The notes beneath the pieces were generated by a model. The model made no database searches, had not been told where the DNA came from, and worked only from the letters and a program-made list of their open reading frames with translations. A DNA stretch of 64,000 nt from Cinclus cinclus. Lineage: Eukaryota; Chordata; Aves; Passeriformes; Cinclidae. A program made the position numbers and the translations under genes. The stretch spans positions 134,955,392 through 135,019,391 of the forward strand of contig NC_085046.1 in NCBI RefSeq assembly GCF_963662255.1, written 5' to 3'. Shown here one piece after another: positions 48,031-61,335 of the stretch; within the stretch, counting starts at the first letter, position 1, and every line of letters begins with the position of its first letter.

Positions 48031-51000
48031 TGACGGGGAGATGCAGATGTCTTTTGTGGTGCTCTCTGTGTGTTTTATCTGTTGTGTCCAGTTGTCTTCA
48101 ATAACCTCCTGAATAAGCATAGCCTCAGCCAGCGCCTGGGCAGTGACTGAATAATAGCTTACAGTCTAAGAGTGCAATCCCATGCCCTTCTATATGAGAT
48201 ATTTTAAATATTAATGCACCCCTAGTTTTAATGCAAATAGAATTATTTCTAATGCAGTTTAAGTACTGGATGCAAAAAACTGCCATGCTTTCCTTTCCTC
48301 CAGTAGATTTTGTTCATATTGTTAATCAGAAACTACAATTTGTTTCTTCAGGATTATTTCAGTAAGATAACACTTTCTGGGAGGGATGTGGTGCACTATA
48401 TTTCCACCATGTTCCCACAAACAAAAATTACTGTCTGGCATACTGTGGTGAAATGCCTCCTCTCTCCTGAGCATGGTCACATGCTGCACGTCAATGTATC
48501 TTTGATAATGAGACCCCAGGAGCCTCTCCTGAGACCTGCATTTCAAACCAGGAATATTTTCTTTTAAAACAGGCAGTAAAGTTATTACTTTTTAGATAAT
48601 GGCTACTGGTACAAATCCTCAGCAGACAGGAGTTTCATTCAGCAAGAGGGAGGTAAAATCAACATATATTGCCAGGAAGATGCAAGCTCTAATCTCAAAG
48701 GCTTTAAATTATGCTGGGGTTGCAGCCTGCTTATTTGCTGAAGTTTTGCAGGCAACAAGTCAAGGTTTACAGAGCAAAGATAGGTTGTTAGATCGATTGA
48801 CTCTTTAGTCTAGTGTTTTAGACACTGATTGTTCAAAGCTCATAGGCTTAAATCTCTAGTAGTGTTGAACAGTATCAAGATGGCATGCAGAAATAGTGCA
48901 GAGAAGTAGGCTTTCTTTCTTTCTCATCTCCCTCTCCTACAGGGAGCTTTCCTTTAATCTGTTTTCTTATTCCCAGTTTGGAAAGTGTGTGCTTTGGAAA
49001 TGTAAGTGTAGAAGGATTTGGAAATAACTGTGGCATTTCATGGGAAAGGCTAATAATCACTAAGTTACCACTTTAGAAAGATGAGTGACAGCCCTCTCCC
49101 TCTAGTAATTTCAGAAGTCATAGCTGTATTTTGTAAGAGATTTAATTTTCTACATTTGTTGATGAGTTTTGAGCATGTTCTGAGAAATGCCTGGGTTACT
49201 CAGGAACCAGTGAAATTTAGAGAGGTGATAATCACCAGGCTGCTTAGGCTGGAGTAATGCTGAGACAGTCCACAGTTAAAACACCACGGAGCACTGATTT
49301 CAAGCAGGGAAACATCCATCTACTTAGACACATCCTGTATTATACAACACAGTTAAGCAAGAGGTCTTGATATTGAAGAAATTCATTTGAGAACCACCTC
49401 AGTGCTACCTAATCTATGCTTTGAAACTTAATTAAAGTATTTAAGTTTGCCCGATATTTCTGTTAAAATGTCGGATTTGCTGATATTTCTGAGATTTTGT
49501 CAGGATGGCTACAGCCCACAACAATTAGAGGATATGAAAATACATAGAAGCTGCTGTTAATAACTCAAAAATAGTACACGAGACACTGGAAAGGAAAAAT
49601 AACTTGTAATTAGAACAGTTAAAATGTTTTACTCAATGAATTATTGAAAAAGTGCATTAGCAAGATAAAGCCAGCTGCAGAGTGTATATCACAGCTGAAA
49701 AGGAGTATTGGGGGAACCCAAGATTTTGCTTTGCCCACTAATTAGTAATGTTAAAAAAAGAGGGAATCAAGCTATATCAAATTAATCAGGAGACTGAGTA
49801 GATCAGAAGCACATGGAACTGTGTGGCAAGAATTAGTATTAATCACTAAAATATCCTGGAATAGTGCTTGGCATTAGAAAATGAGGGCATTGTAGGACTA
49901 TATATCAAGGTCTGCAATCATCAGTGAACATGTAATGGGAGATTTTTTACCAGCTTAAGCCCTGAGAGGAGTAACCAACCTGAAAACATTCACTGGAATA
50001 CCTTATTGCAATTTATTTTATAGTACATGAATTCACACATCACCACAGTAGAGCAAAATAGTTTATTAATTTATTTACTGAGATCAGCGAGGATCATCAG
50101 TATGCAGTTCCTATAATGCACAAGAAATCTTACTTTCCATAGTTAATCCTCAGGTAGTTTATTGATCACAGTTCATCAACAAGTAGGAGAGAGTGCAGAG
50201 TTTGCTTAAAGGATGATGAATTTCTTCATCCTTTTGCCTAAAAGGCATTGCTAGTGAAGCCCATTTCATTACCTCAGTAGAATAAGTAGTTTATGACTGA
50301 AGCTTTTTTGCTTAATATATCCATGCTAGGCAATGTCAACCCTGTAAATGTATTACGCTTAAAAGTTTTAATGGCCTTAGTCTTGCAACTCAGATGGCTT
50401 TGTTATGTTTGGAGACTGCTTGGATGATGACAACCCACAATCTCTGTAGCCTACAATATAAAATGTTACAGGTCTTTAAAATTTCCTTTTTTTTCATACA
50501 AAGTTTTCCGTTACTTATGTAACTTCCGTTACTTATTGCAACTGATACTTACCTTGCATGTCTCAAGACAATTTTTTCTCTAGAGTAACAAAAGTTTAGG
50601 GTCTAAAAGGTATTGTTTAAATCCAGGTGGTATTTTGGTACAAGGAAATTTTCTAATCACTGGTTGTGTATTGAATGGCTCTTTTCACAAGATGTCCTGA
50701 CTAGGCTTTTTCACTGGGCAAGAGTGCTATTCTGCACTGTGTAAAGTAAGGCCTATGTGATAGAAGACAAATATCTTAGAAAAACTCCTCCCAGATTTTC
50801 AAAATATTTTAAAAAATATGTGGTGAATTTTGTAAGATTTCATTTTTTCCTTCTTCTCTTTTTTTTTAATATTGTTTTCCACTTAATATTTTCAGTTTCC
50901 GATTTTCATTTTAATTTTCTCATTCTAAACTTCTCTACGTGAAAATTTCTGAACTTCGGAGGGAATTACCATTGCTGCAGTTACTACAAAAGTTCATTCA

Positions 51001-51652
51001 CTAAATAGGAAAACTTAAGCTCCAAACTTTTTAATAGTAAATTTTCATTAATTTAGGAATTAAGAGTAAGAGTTACAGCTGAGGTGCTTTATTTTATCAT
51101 TACCACCTAAGGGACAGTTTACAGACAGATTATATCCACAGTGAACCTGTGACTCCAGTCCTTCAAGAGTGGTGATCAGCACTGGTATTTCCTGGCCCAA
51201 GAGGAGCTAAAATTTTAGCTATTCTTTATACTGACCTGCTGAACTACTGGCTCAGGGTGACAGATTCCTGACAATTTTTCATGCTATGTCAAAGCTAAGT
51301 ATGTAACTTCCACCACAATAAATGAAATGTTTCAGTTCAAAGATATCAAAATGTTTCCATTGAAAATTATGTAGATTCTATTTAACATGTCACAAACCCA
51401 AAACTGATTCAGGCTCAGCTCTCCCTGTGACAGCCTGTGGTTCCACAGTAAAGGAAAACAAACTTCTGAGATTCTATTATTAGCAGAACCATGAAAATTT
51501 ATAAATAAATGCTAACAATTGTAATTTTATTTTGTGACTCATAAAATATACAGGAATATGAAACACAGAGTTAAATTACTCTGTTCTTTTGTGTTATTCT
51601 TCATAGTATTTATTTTAATTGAAATATACCTAAAAAATTATGGTGGGTTCAG
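48031..51652. other. unique AT-rich non-coding sequence with small repeats
   Basis: It holds a perfect 9-bp inverted repeat AAAGGATGA/TCATCCTTT at 50208-50234 and a 13-base direct repeat TTCCGTTACTTAT at 50506-50518 and 50524-50536. No gene or transposon recognised. Confidence 0.55.
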
Positions 51653-51730
51653 AAAAGCATCTCTGAATATGCAAAAGAGGCTGGATGGAAACCCAGTTCA
51701 ATGCTTCTGAGTTTCTGCCGCTCTTGCCAG
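51653..51730 (+). other. candidate exon with consensus donor (low confidence)
   Basis: A 78-base stretch, open for 26 codons in phase 0, ends at a full-consensus donor CCAG/GTAAGTGA and follows GTGGGTTCAG. The encoded stretch (Lys-Ser-Ile-Ser-Glu-Tyr-Ala-Lys at the start, Cys-Arg-Ser-Cys-Gln at the end) is not recognised. The acceptor has a poor pyrimidine tract, so a first exon of a non-coding transcript or a pseudo-exon is at least as likely. Confidence 0.2.
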
Positions 51731-54700
51731 GTAAGTGAAACCTTTCTTGAGACCTTCTGTTTACTGGAAAAGTGAGAATTTGTAGTACCTGTACCTTGAG
51801 GGAGCTCTTTTTACCGGGAATTTTTTACATTGACCACGTTCTGCATTGCACAGATTAGATAAATAATCTTCCCTCCAGGACAAGATATTTCCATTTAAGA
51901 AAGAAAATGCATACTTTTTATTAATGTTTCTTTCTAGATTTCAGAAATTATGAAACTTTCTTCATTATTGTTAAAAATAATTACAAAACAAACAAACAAA
52001 CAAAAACACAAAAAAACCCAACAAAAAAAAACCTTGAAGACTTTTCATAATATTGCCATTTTCATTTCAATAAAAACTGCTCATCAATTTAAATCATATT
52101 TGGTTTATGAAAAGACTGAATTTTTTTTTTCATTTTAAAGTCAAATACTAGTTCTAAAATATGTTTTAAATATATGTAACCAGATGTTTATGCAGGTGTG
52201 CAGACAGCCAATATCAGTGTGAAATCAGTTGTGCAGTAAGAAGCTGCACTGGAGGAACACAGTAACACCATCTGTGAAGCTGTTGTACTCCAGACTGCAC
52301 ATCTAAAGATGCTGAACTAAACCTAAAACTGAGAGGCTTTAGAAGTCACCAACTTTTTTTCTCCTGCATTTTTTCGGCTGTTCATAAGTCTAAGTTATGC
52401 ATGAGAGACTTTGTGCCTTGCTATGCCAGTGCATTTTTCTGTGATGCTATCATCATAATCATAGATTTGAAAGATAGGAGAAAAATCTCTATGTCTCTGG
52501 TGTCTCTGTATTTAGCTTCCTGTATTGCAAAAATTGAGAAATTAATGAGATTTTCAAGATATCAGGTAGCCTTGTATTGTCTTTATATCAGATCAATAGA
52601 AAATATTTCTTTTGACTGAAATTTATGAAACAGTTTTTATATGTAAGTAGAGTTGTATTTTTGTTGTGAGAGTCAAAGAGACTTAACTACAAATTTTAGA
52701 AGAACATGTAAATGCTCTGTAAATGTTTGGCAGATTTCCCTAATATACATATTTCTTATGGCCTTGTCTTCCTTGTGATGTGAATGGCACACAATCTTGA
52801 ACTCTGAGTGGCCTTTGATTTGAGCTGCATATTAAAATAGAAAATATATGGACACTATCAGGAATGCTTTGCTGTTAAGACTTCTGTTGTTATTTTAATC
52901 TAACATCTCCCCTGAAACAGAAAAAAAAAAAAACAATTAGAGCTTCTGCTAAACATTCATTGATAGATTTCGGAGTGAAATTAATTTTAGAAATTTTATG
53001 ATGAAATGTCCTTAGGGAAAGGAAATTGTATTTGAAGTGTTTTTAGGTAGCTTAAAAAGAGAGGTCACTATTTATTCCAGTCTTTGGCCACAAATAGATT
53101 ATTTTGCTTTGTGTTTGGTTTGTGGAGTTCTTTTTGTTTGTTTGTTTGCTTGACTTGGTTCTTTTTTTGGTTTATTAAAAATGCATTGGAGGTATTTTCA
53201 CTTTAGCTGGGAACATGGATATGAGTGAAGCTATTACGCATCACTATGCAACAGAGCAGGTTTTCCTCTAAAACATGTAGAAACATTTAATATATACTTT
53301 GATTATCTATCTATAAAGACAACTATTAAGGAAACTAATCTATTTCTGCTTTTGTGAGTCAAGCAATCAGATTAAAATTTTGAAGGGACCAAACTTCTTT
53401 TTCCACTTTAAGAAGTATTTTCATTTTCTTGATAATCCAAAATGCATAATTTTCATGAAATATTGAAAAAATAAAGAAAAAAAAATTCCCACAAAATGAA
53501 ACAGGAGCTTTACTTTTCTTTCAAGAACTGTAGGAGAAAGGTAAGTCAGAAATTTTATGAAACATCATGAACAATGAACATAACAGTAAATCCAATCTAA
53601 AAGAACAATGAGAGATTACACTGAATGGGTCATGTGCCTGTGTGTAGAGATATAAAAAGGCCTGGCTGTATCTTATTTCTCCTCCATGACACCACTTTTT
53701 TATGGTTATTATGGGAAACCAGAATGGTGACAAAATCTTTGAGACCTTATATTGCCTAATGAGTCTGAAAAATCAGCACCGTCTCTTATATTAAAGAAAA
53801 TTTTTTACTGAAGAGTAGAACATTTAAACACCTAGACTCAAAAATGGGCTTTTGTGGGAGTTACTTGTAAAATGGTATTATGTGCCAAATTCAAAACCCA
53901 AATACACTTGAATTTCTGAGCCTTAAAACTTCTTTTCCACAAATTGTCTTATTTGTAATTTCCCTTCGATGGCCTAAGCTTTACTTCTTTTCATCTTCAT
54001 TTTTCTCTTGCACTGGGTATTCTGTATGGTAAAAAGATTGCATATCTCTTTATCTTCAGCATTCAATTTCATTTTAGAACTGGCTTTTATACAAATTATT
54101 TATAATTTTTGTGTTTTCAGAATGTATATATTAAACCTAAAAAGAACCTATGCTACATCTGCTATGTGGGTGCACCATATTCTCATAGGAATCAGTGGAA
54201 TTATATGAATCTGCTTATGTTGCATAGGTGTAAATTTCTCAAATTTATCACAAATAAAAGTTATAGAGGGGATTAAGTAGAATTATGGTGAGAAATAAGG
54301 AGGTTTTTCCTTGTGCATGCGTAAATAAAATATGACAGTTTGTGTTGAACTTATTGAACTGAAAATTGGAACATGTTTTAGCTAAGCAAGGACAAAATAT
54401 TACTAATAACTGAGTTTGAGGGAAGAAACATGTATTTACAATTGCTTTCTTATTGTACTGAAGTAATAAACTTCATTTTTTTTTTGGTCTTGCTATTGCC
54501 TTAATGTCACAAAAGGAATGTGTAGAATAGGTTTGCATGGTAAAGCAAACACTGTTTTGTGAAATCAGAAAGGGTTCTTTCTGATGGTCTGAAGTTAGTA
54601 TGAAGATTTACAAAAAGAAATAAAAGGTAGTACTATAAAGTTGATGTAATAATTTCAGTCATCCCCCAGATCTCTCTGTTTCTGAATTGTCTCTTATTTC

Positions 54701-55608
54701 CTGTGAATCACCTTCCCTAGAGTATTTCCGTACTAATAATATGGATTTCATTAATATTTGTGGGTCATACGATACTTAATATATTCCTGGACTATAATCA
54801 CTTCTAATTCTACAGCCTGCATTTACAACCCTTTTATTTTAATTGAGAAAGATGACACATAATACAGCAAAAAACTTATTTTTCAGTATCTGAAAGTTAA
54901 ACATTGAGAGAGAAACACAGACAAACAATTTTGTTGGTTCTCAGGCATCTTAAAAATGTGGTTAAGATGGAAAAAGTGAGATGAAGAGGGTCTTTTTCTT
55001 TCCAATATAGGCAGTCACAAATTGATTTTTTCCCCCTTTCCTCTTCTTGCTTAATTTTTTCCTTTCCCATTTGTCAACTGCACATTCTGAACGTCAGTTG
55101 GAAATCTGCACTGTTTGTTTGAGATTAGTCTGTGCTAAGAAATGTGAATACTGAATTATCTTCTAAGTACATTGGCATTTGAAGTTTAGAGAAAGTGATA
55201 TAATACTCATATATCGTCCATCATGCTAAGTAAACTCAACGCATAATCCTCCCCATCAAACACTACTTTTTATGCAGGAGCATGTACAGCGACCGCTGGA
55301 GAACCATCTTTGTTTTAACAGCGTGGGCCTTTTTGCTTTCCAACAGGGAACAATTTGTTCTAGCAGATTCTAAATTTATTTTCATAAATATGAAGCAAAG
55401 CAATTGATATCCTAACATACCTCTCAAAGTATACTGTGACTTTAGGAATAGCTATTAAGTGTTCAGTCCACCTCCTTTCCTAGCTTGTCTGCTTATTTAT
55501 TTTGGCTTAGGATCCTGAATGTTTATAAGGTTTATTTAGAAACCTGCAACAAAAATATTCTCTTGCCTCCTTTCTACTGGTTCTGGATACTTAATGAAAG
55601 TTTACTAT
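51731..55608. other. unique AT-rich non-coding sequence
   Basis: No gene recognised. An A/C-rich patch of AAAC units lies at 51984-52033. GTTT units lie near 53135-53148, and A-rich runs near 52920 and 53478. Confidence 0.55.
51984..52033. repeat. AAAC-rich low-complexity tract
   Basis: ACAAAC-type units grade into A-runs with single C interruptions. Open reading frames across it give Lys/Gln/Asn/Thr strings that are composition artefacts. Confidence 0.9.
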
Positions 55609-56010
55609 CACAGCGTCAAAGGAGAATTCAAACTGGAAGGGACCCCAGGAGGTTCAAATTCCTACACAAGACAAGTCAGCTGAGAGATCAGATCAGATTG
55701 CTCGAGGCTTTTCCCAGTTGTTGAAGATTTCCAAAGAGGGAGACTGCACAGCTTCTAGGGCAACCTGTTCCAGTGTTTGACTGTTCTAACAGTGTAAAAA
55801 AGTTTTCTTTACGTTCAGTCTTAACCTTTCTTGTTTCAACTTTTATCTATTTCTTTTCTTCCTCCCACTGTGAAGATTCTGATTCTACCTTCTAAGTGAC
55901 CTCCTCATAGATGCTGGCACTAGTTGGCTCTGAAGTTGTTTCTTCTTCAGGCTAAACAAACCCTCTCTCTTTATCCTCTCTACACAGTGTAGGTGGTCCT
56001 TTTGAATCCT
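55609..56010 (-). mobile_element. CR1 LINE fragment, minus strand, strongly diverged
   Basis: Reversed CR1 3' region in order: TCACAGCGTCAAAGGAGAAT, AACTGGAAGGGACCCCAGGA, GAAGATTTCCAAAGAGGGAG, AGGGCAACCTGTTCCAGTGT near 55757, AGTGTAAAAAAGTTTTCTTT, AAGATTCTGATTCTACCTTC, TGTTTCTTCTTCAGGCTAAA near 55938, and a CTCTCTTTATCCTCTCTACA block. Similarity is lost near 56010. No intact coding sequence. Confidence 0.88.
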
Positions 56011-58845
56011 TAGGAATTTACTCGTATATCCACAAGTTTCTAAAAATGAGAGGATGGTCTTGCAAACCCATTAGCCAACTCTCTAAGCACCACTGGAAGC
56101 AGCCCATCTGGTCTTGTGCTCAACCTACACTAAACAAATGCAGTGGTAGAAGGTTTTCCTCTTGCCCTTGACAGTTACATCAAGCTTATTTTCAAAGAGC
56201 TTCATATTCTTCATATGAGTAATGATTTCTTCTGATTTTCCCAAATGGGATAATAATGTACCTGTTTTTCATGGATGTCTGGAAATGCGTAAAAACCGTA
56301 GCTATTACTGACAACTGTCCCTTTTCCTTATTAGATATATGCTTTATACTCAGAAAAAGATTTGGTTGTTGAGGAAAAGATAAATAGAAAAATTGTTTTA
56401 CTTTCTTTAATTTTAGGTACACAGTTGTGTTTCATTACTTTTAAAAATTCATGCTTTCAGGCTGCCCACTGTCACACTCACCCTCTTTTCAAAAAAATGT
56501 AAATAATGAAATTCTGAAGTACTTTATGGATTTGGAATGAGGACAATAAAAAGGCTGAAAATATCTCTACTCAGTTGTGACTTAGTCTATCACCTTTAAT
56601 TAGATATAAAATGCAAATTATTACAACAAAGCAATTGTTAATTATTAGGTTTTTTCAAACTTGGATTGTGTTTAGATATAAAATTGCCAATTCTAAAAAC
56701 AAAAATGCAGAATATTAGCTACATATTTTACATATTTTAATTTCCAAATTTTGGAAATAATTTCTTTTATTTTTAATTTAAGTCTTCGAGGTCCTTGTGC
56801 TGAAACTAGGTAAGGTACTCTGTGCTACTTATTTATTTAAGAGAAAGCTTTCAGTAGAAATGGATAGGACAGAGTCTAAGTGTTTCATACTAAGACTGAA
56901 ATCTCTAGTGAAACAAGATAAGTGCTCTTGAACCTGATAAACTCCTCTGTGGATGAGAAGAGAGGAGCTTGTCTTCCTTCTTTTACAACTCCTCATGCTT
57001 CCCATCTACTTTTTTAATAAACTCAGACAAGTAAAGGAAGTGACATGAACTGAAGTACATCAGAATGATGATAACATGCAAGCAACAACTTTAATTGGCC
57101 ACTTACTATTTGGACTAGACATAGGTGGTAGAAATGAAGTATATGCTGAGGCATTACTTCAACAGTAAAGAGGAATTTTCAAGAATACTTATGAGTGAAA
57201 CAAAGATGGTTTCTTTTTTTGAATGCCACTGGTGCACGAGGAAGCCTGTACAGCTCTATATCCTGTATGGCCACCTGCTCAATTTCTGAAACCACCTGAA
57301 ATTCTGAAACCATTCTGAAATTATGGTTATGAAATGTGTCACAGCCTTTGGAGTTGACACTGCCCAGAAACCACCCCAGATGGATGTGTTTGGGGCTTGT
57401 GCTTTACGGTGGTGTATGCACAGCTTTGTATGATTACAGGAAGGGTAATCTTGGCTCCTACAATACTTCTTATACATTAAGCTTTTATGATCTCATTAAT
57501 AGATGCTTCAGATGGACAACTTCAGTAAACATCTAACAAATCTCCTTTGTTCAATCTTGAAAGTACTTTGGGGCATAATTCACCTTCAGAAGTTTGTCTT
57601 TGGGCTTCTCATAAGTTCTGTAGTTAAGTGAGATGGTGATGAATCATTTCTTTAGTTTGTTAGACAGATGACATTTGATTCAGGAACTAGAGGAGCCTCT
57701 TTCTGTTGACCTTTAATATGCTCTCTATTTCACTGCCCTACAACTATTTGTAGTCCATTATTTATAGGAAACAAGACTGACTTAGTACTGTAATGCTTTT
57801 TTTGTGTGTCAAATTTCAGCTGAGCACATAAGTATTGCCATCTAAGCAGTAATATTAATCATTACATGCACTTCTTCATAATTCTCTCTAATAAATCTTG
57901 TTAATAATTAATGTGGTTCTTTTGATAATTCAAAGATAAGCTAGGAAAGATTTAATAACTTCTCTCCAAATGACCTACCAAGGTCTCAAAATCTATTATA
58001 ATAATTAATGTTTAACTGTGAAGTTGAGCATATTTCACATATTTTTTTAATGTGTGCTTCTGATAAATATTGTTTACAATACCAGTGATTAATCAGCATT
58101 ATAACTAAATGTCCATATGCATAAAGGAGAAACACCCCAAGTGAATTTAAATTTTGGAATTATTGGAGCTAGACAAGAGAAACTGTGAGCTGTGTATGAG
58201 GTAAAGGGCAAGAATGTTTGGTAGAGCTGCCTCTGAAGCAAATCTGACACATTCACAGTGATGTATTTGTACCTCTAGGGCTGCAGTTTCACCGTTATGG
58301 TGATATAGGATGCATTTTAGGGCTGAGTTCATAGAAATATATGGATGTGATGTGGTTTTCCAAACAGAGCTTCTTTTACTGGTACTGCTCATCATGTTGT
58401 TAATATAATCTCTATTGAGAAGTACTCCTAACCTAGCCTTATATAGCTGTGCCTGCCCAAAAAATGTAATTTCTTAACCTAGTCTTCATTTTAGATTCAA
58501 AAATACCTAGGTAAAAATATATCATCCTTCATATTGAGGGTAAAGTTACATTACTTATGTAGTTTCTCATTATAGAAAATAACTAATGTATAACAAATAC
58601 CAATAAATACTGTTCTCTATTCATTTCAGTATGAAAATTTTGAATGTCACCAGCCTTAAAATGTATATGAATAAATATTCTTTGGTAAAAGAACTGTGAT
58701 TTTCTTCAGATATTTTGCACTATATTAGTCTTCCACATGGAGAGGTAAGTACTGCATTTATGATATAATTCTCCTCATAATTTTCCTGTGATTGAGCTTC
58801 CAGTACTGAATTTTAATCTTTGCTCTTTATTTTATAAAATAAATA
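56011..58845. other. unique AT-rich non-coding sequence
   Basis: No repeat family recognised. An 82-codon ATG frame on the minus strand (58147-58395) is open but unrecognised. A 35-base splice-bordered stretch lies at 58710-58744 (see findings). Confidence 0.55.
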
Positions 58846-58900
58846 AGAATAGAATAGAATAGAATAGAATAGAATAGAATAGAATAGAATAGAATAGAAT
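58846..58900. repeat. AGAAT pentanucleotide microsatellite, 11 copies
   Basis: Eleven perfect AGAAT units run into ACAATAATAAAATAAAAT. The minus-strand frame across it gives a repeated Ile-Leu-Phe-Tyr-Ser string, which is artefactual. Confidence 0.97.
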
Positions 58901-59761
58901 ACAATAATAAAATAAAATGAAGAAAATTTAATAAATTCAATTGAATGCATGTAGAAAGATTTGTTATACACATCTCCTCTGAGAAGAGTGAATGTCTCTG
59001 GGAGTATTACTACATCCAGCTGGAAGGTAGAACATGGCTTAGAAACAAACCTCGTGTCATCATGTAGCAATTTTTCTTTATCAGAACTCTAAAGGACTTG
59101 TCAGTATGTAAGAAAAAGCTTGTCTAAGACATTAATTTTAGTACTGTAATTATTTGCCAATAGAGACTCTCCCTGAAAATTCTTAACCCCTGAATATGAA
59201 GCAGCCACTTACAAAACATGTATTATGCATTAAAATGGTCAAAATCTAGACTCTGTGATGGGAGGGGTTGGGGACTTCATGGATGGCTTCATAGTGCCCC
59301 ACAACTCTCCGAAAATCCTCTAACACAGATGAACAGTCATACTATTAAAGATCCACGCTACTCACATTAGGTGAAACAGCTAAAAGAAAAAGAAGCTGAA
59401 GTGCTCAATTTTCTTTTCTTTAATCTCTAAAAGTGAATTTTAGAAATTTTAGAAGTACTATAATTATTAATACATGTTTTGCCATTTTTATTTCCTGAAT
59501 TTCCTTATGTGTTCTTCCTAATTTGTTTCATGTGCTCTTTGATGCTATCTGACCAAAATGGTGCTTTTAAGGCCTGCTGGTTGCTAACCAAAACCAGAAA
59601 ATTGTTTGCACATGACGCAATCTATAGATCTCACAAATGTTCCTGATCCTGTAACCAGAATATGTAGCATTGATACAATTAAAATGCAGTTAACTTCTTT
59701 CTCCAAAAGAAGTTAAAATGCACAGGAGCCTTTGATTTTCATTATGGCAAGCATTCTAATG
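58901..59761. other. unique AT-rich non-coding sequence
   Basis: No gene or repeat family recognised. Confidence 0.55.
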
Positions 59762-60150
59762 TTATATCTCAAAAAATATTACTGCATTTCCAGAAGTTTC
59801 TTCATAGTAGTCAGAGTTTGTAGTTACAAAACCTGTAATTCTGAGAGAAATTAAAGCCTTGTATTCAATGCCAACTGTATTAAAAAACACCCATATTTGA
59901 ATGCTGTCTGGAATTTTAGGTACAACCAGCGATTCAGTAAAATTGTGTATCAATTCCAGTAATTCTTTAGGAAGACACTCAACTAGTCTATGATGCTCTA
60001 TGCCTTGAAGCATGTGCAGTCTTGGTAAATCTCACCAGAAAGTGGGAAATAAGGTAGGTGTCTGTAAAGCTCTGCAAGTTCTAAGCAGTCATATTCAGTA
60101 TTCTTTAACTTGAAGTTTAAATTCTAAAGGCAACTCATCTCAAAGTGATG
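59762..60150 (-). pseudogene. possible decayed coding fragment, minus strand (low confidence)
   Basis: The minus strand has an 83-codon ATG frame at 59762-60013, with a mixed, protein-like composition. It runs from Met-Leu-Gln-Gly-Ile-Glu, through Leu-Pro-Lys-Glu-Leu-Leu-Glu-Leu-Ile, to a Phe-Phe-Glu-Ile end. Just upstream, two other minus-strand frames stay open in turn up to about 60150, which could be frameshifted pieces of one older coding region. I recognise no family and see no poly-A tail or splice evidence. Chance is a real alternative; a translated search would decide. Confidence 0.15.
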
Positions 60151-60446
60151 GGTATATTCTAAGGATATATTTCTGATGATGTTTGGAGAAGTTTGTACTA
60201 TCTTTTCTTTCCAAGAAATAAAACAAATGATTTGTGCTTAAATTATAATTGGTGGCATAAGAGTTACCAAATACTTATTTTCCTCTTTTCATCCTGTAAG
60301 GCCAATGTAGCTGGAGAGGTCTTATCTCTATCTTTTGTATTTTGGAGAAGGAAAATATTCCTTATTCAAGAGCTAAGTAAGTTCGTATGTTACAAAATTT
60401 TTCTTTATGGAAGAGAGAATGTTCTTAGCAAGAAATCTGTTTCAAT

Positions 60447-60469
60447 ATTAATTAATTAATTAATTAATC
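60447..60469. repeat. ATTA tetranucleotide microsatellite
   Basis: About six perfect ATTA/TTAA-type units. Confidence 0.95.
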
Positions 60470-61020
60470 AATTCCCTGACTTTATTTTTTATTTTTTTTT
60501 CTTTTATAACCCAAAATCCGCATGTAAAGTTGATCAGATACAAAACCAACTAAAGTGACCAATTCCTTGGGGACTGTAAATTCTCCCTTCTGTAATGGCT
60601 CTGCATTGATACTTTAGAAGTGTCTTATTTAAAAGTAATTCACTGGGGTGTTTGGAACAACATTGCAAAGAATTAAAAGATTTTGTGGCAAGTACATAAG
60701 TGGCCAGTATCCCTTTTGGGAAAAGCTTAGCATCTTTTCTAGTCTTCTGAAAAATATAACTTCTAGCAGTGAAACATATTATCAAGCACAGAATACAGAA
60801 GTATGGTTGCGCTTTGTATGGAGCCCACAGTGTAAACCATCTGCATCATGTATGACCATGTACAAGAGAAAGATACAGTTAAAAAGCAGGGTTTTAATCT
60901 TATTTAAGAAATATTAGAACCTAAAATTCTGCTTGCTCTTTAGGGTCAAATACAGATTACTGTGAATCTTAGTCATGCTTAGTGTAAACTCATGTTTCAT
61001 TCCTCCTAATCATATCCCTT

Positions 61021-61335
61021 TTCTTACTGAAATATTCTCTTGTTTCGTGGTGTTAAAGTTTGTTATGTGACATTCTGTCCTTTCTTCCTATCAACTGATA
61101 TGTCATGGTATTATGAAAACAAACAGAACTGGCTGCTGAAACTTTTTCTACATTACATTCAGTGTATTTCAGCAAACATTTCTTACTGAAATATTATTTT
61201 GTGGTGTTAAGGTTTGTTGTGTGACATTCTGCCCTTTCTTCCACTCAACTGATGTGTCATGGTATTATGAAAACAAAGACAGAACTGGCTGCTGAAACCT
61301 TTTCTACATTACATTCAGTGTATTTCGGCAAACTT
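61021..61335. repeat. tandem duplication, two copies of a roughly 158-base unit
   Basis: Copy 1 is 61021-61179 and copy 2 is 61180-61335, head to tail. Both start TTCTTACTGAAATATT and end with TTCAGTGTATTTC plus GCAAAC. By eye they differ by about eight substitutions, a 5-base deletion near the start of copy 2 and a 2-base insertion later, so identity is about 95 per cent. The unit is non-coding and unlike any repeat family I know, so a local duplication is the simplest reading. Confidence 0.95.

Noticed and set aside
47776..48120. 114-codon minus-strand frame and 102-codon plus-strand frame
   Set aside because: Both overlap the LTR U3 fragment at 47802-48030, which is non-coding in this family.
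58813..59070. 85-codon minus-strand frame
   Set aside because: Largely translation of the AGAAT microsatellite.
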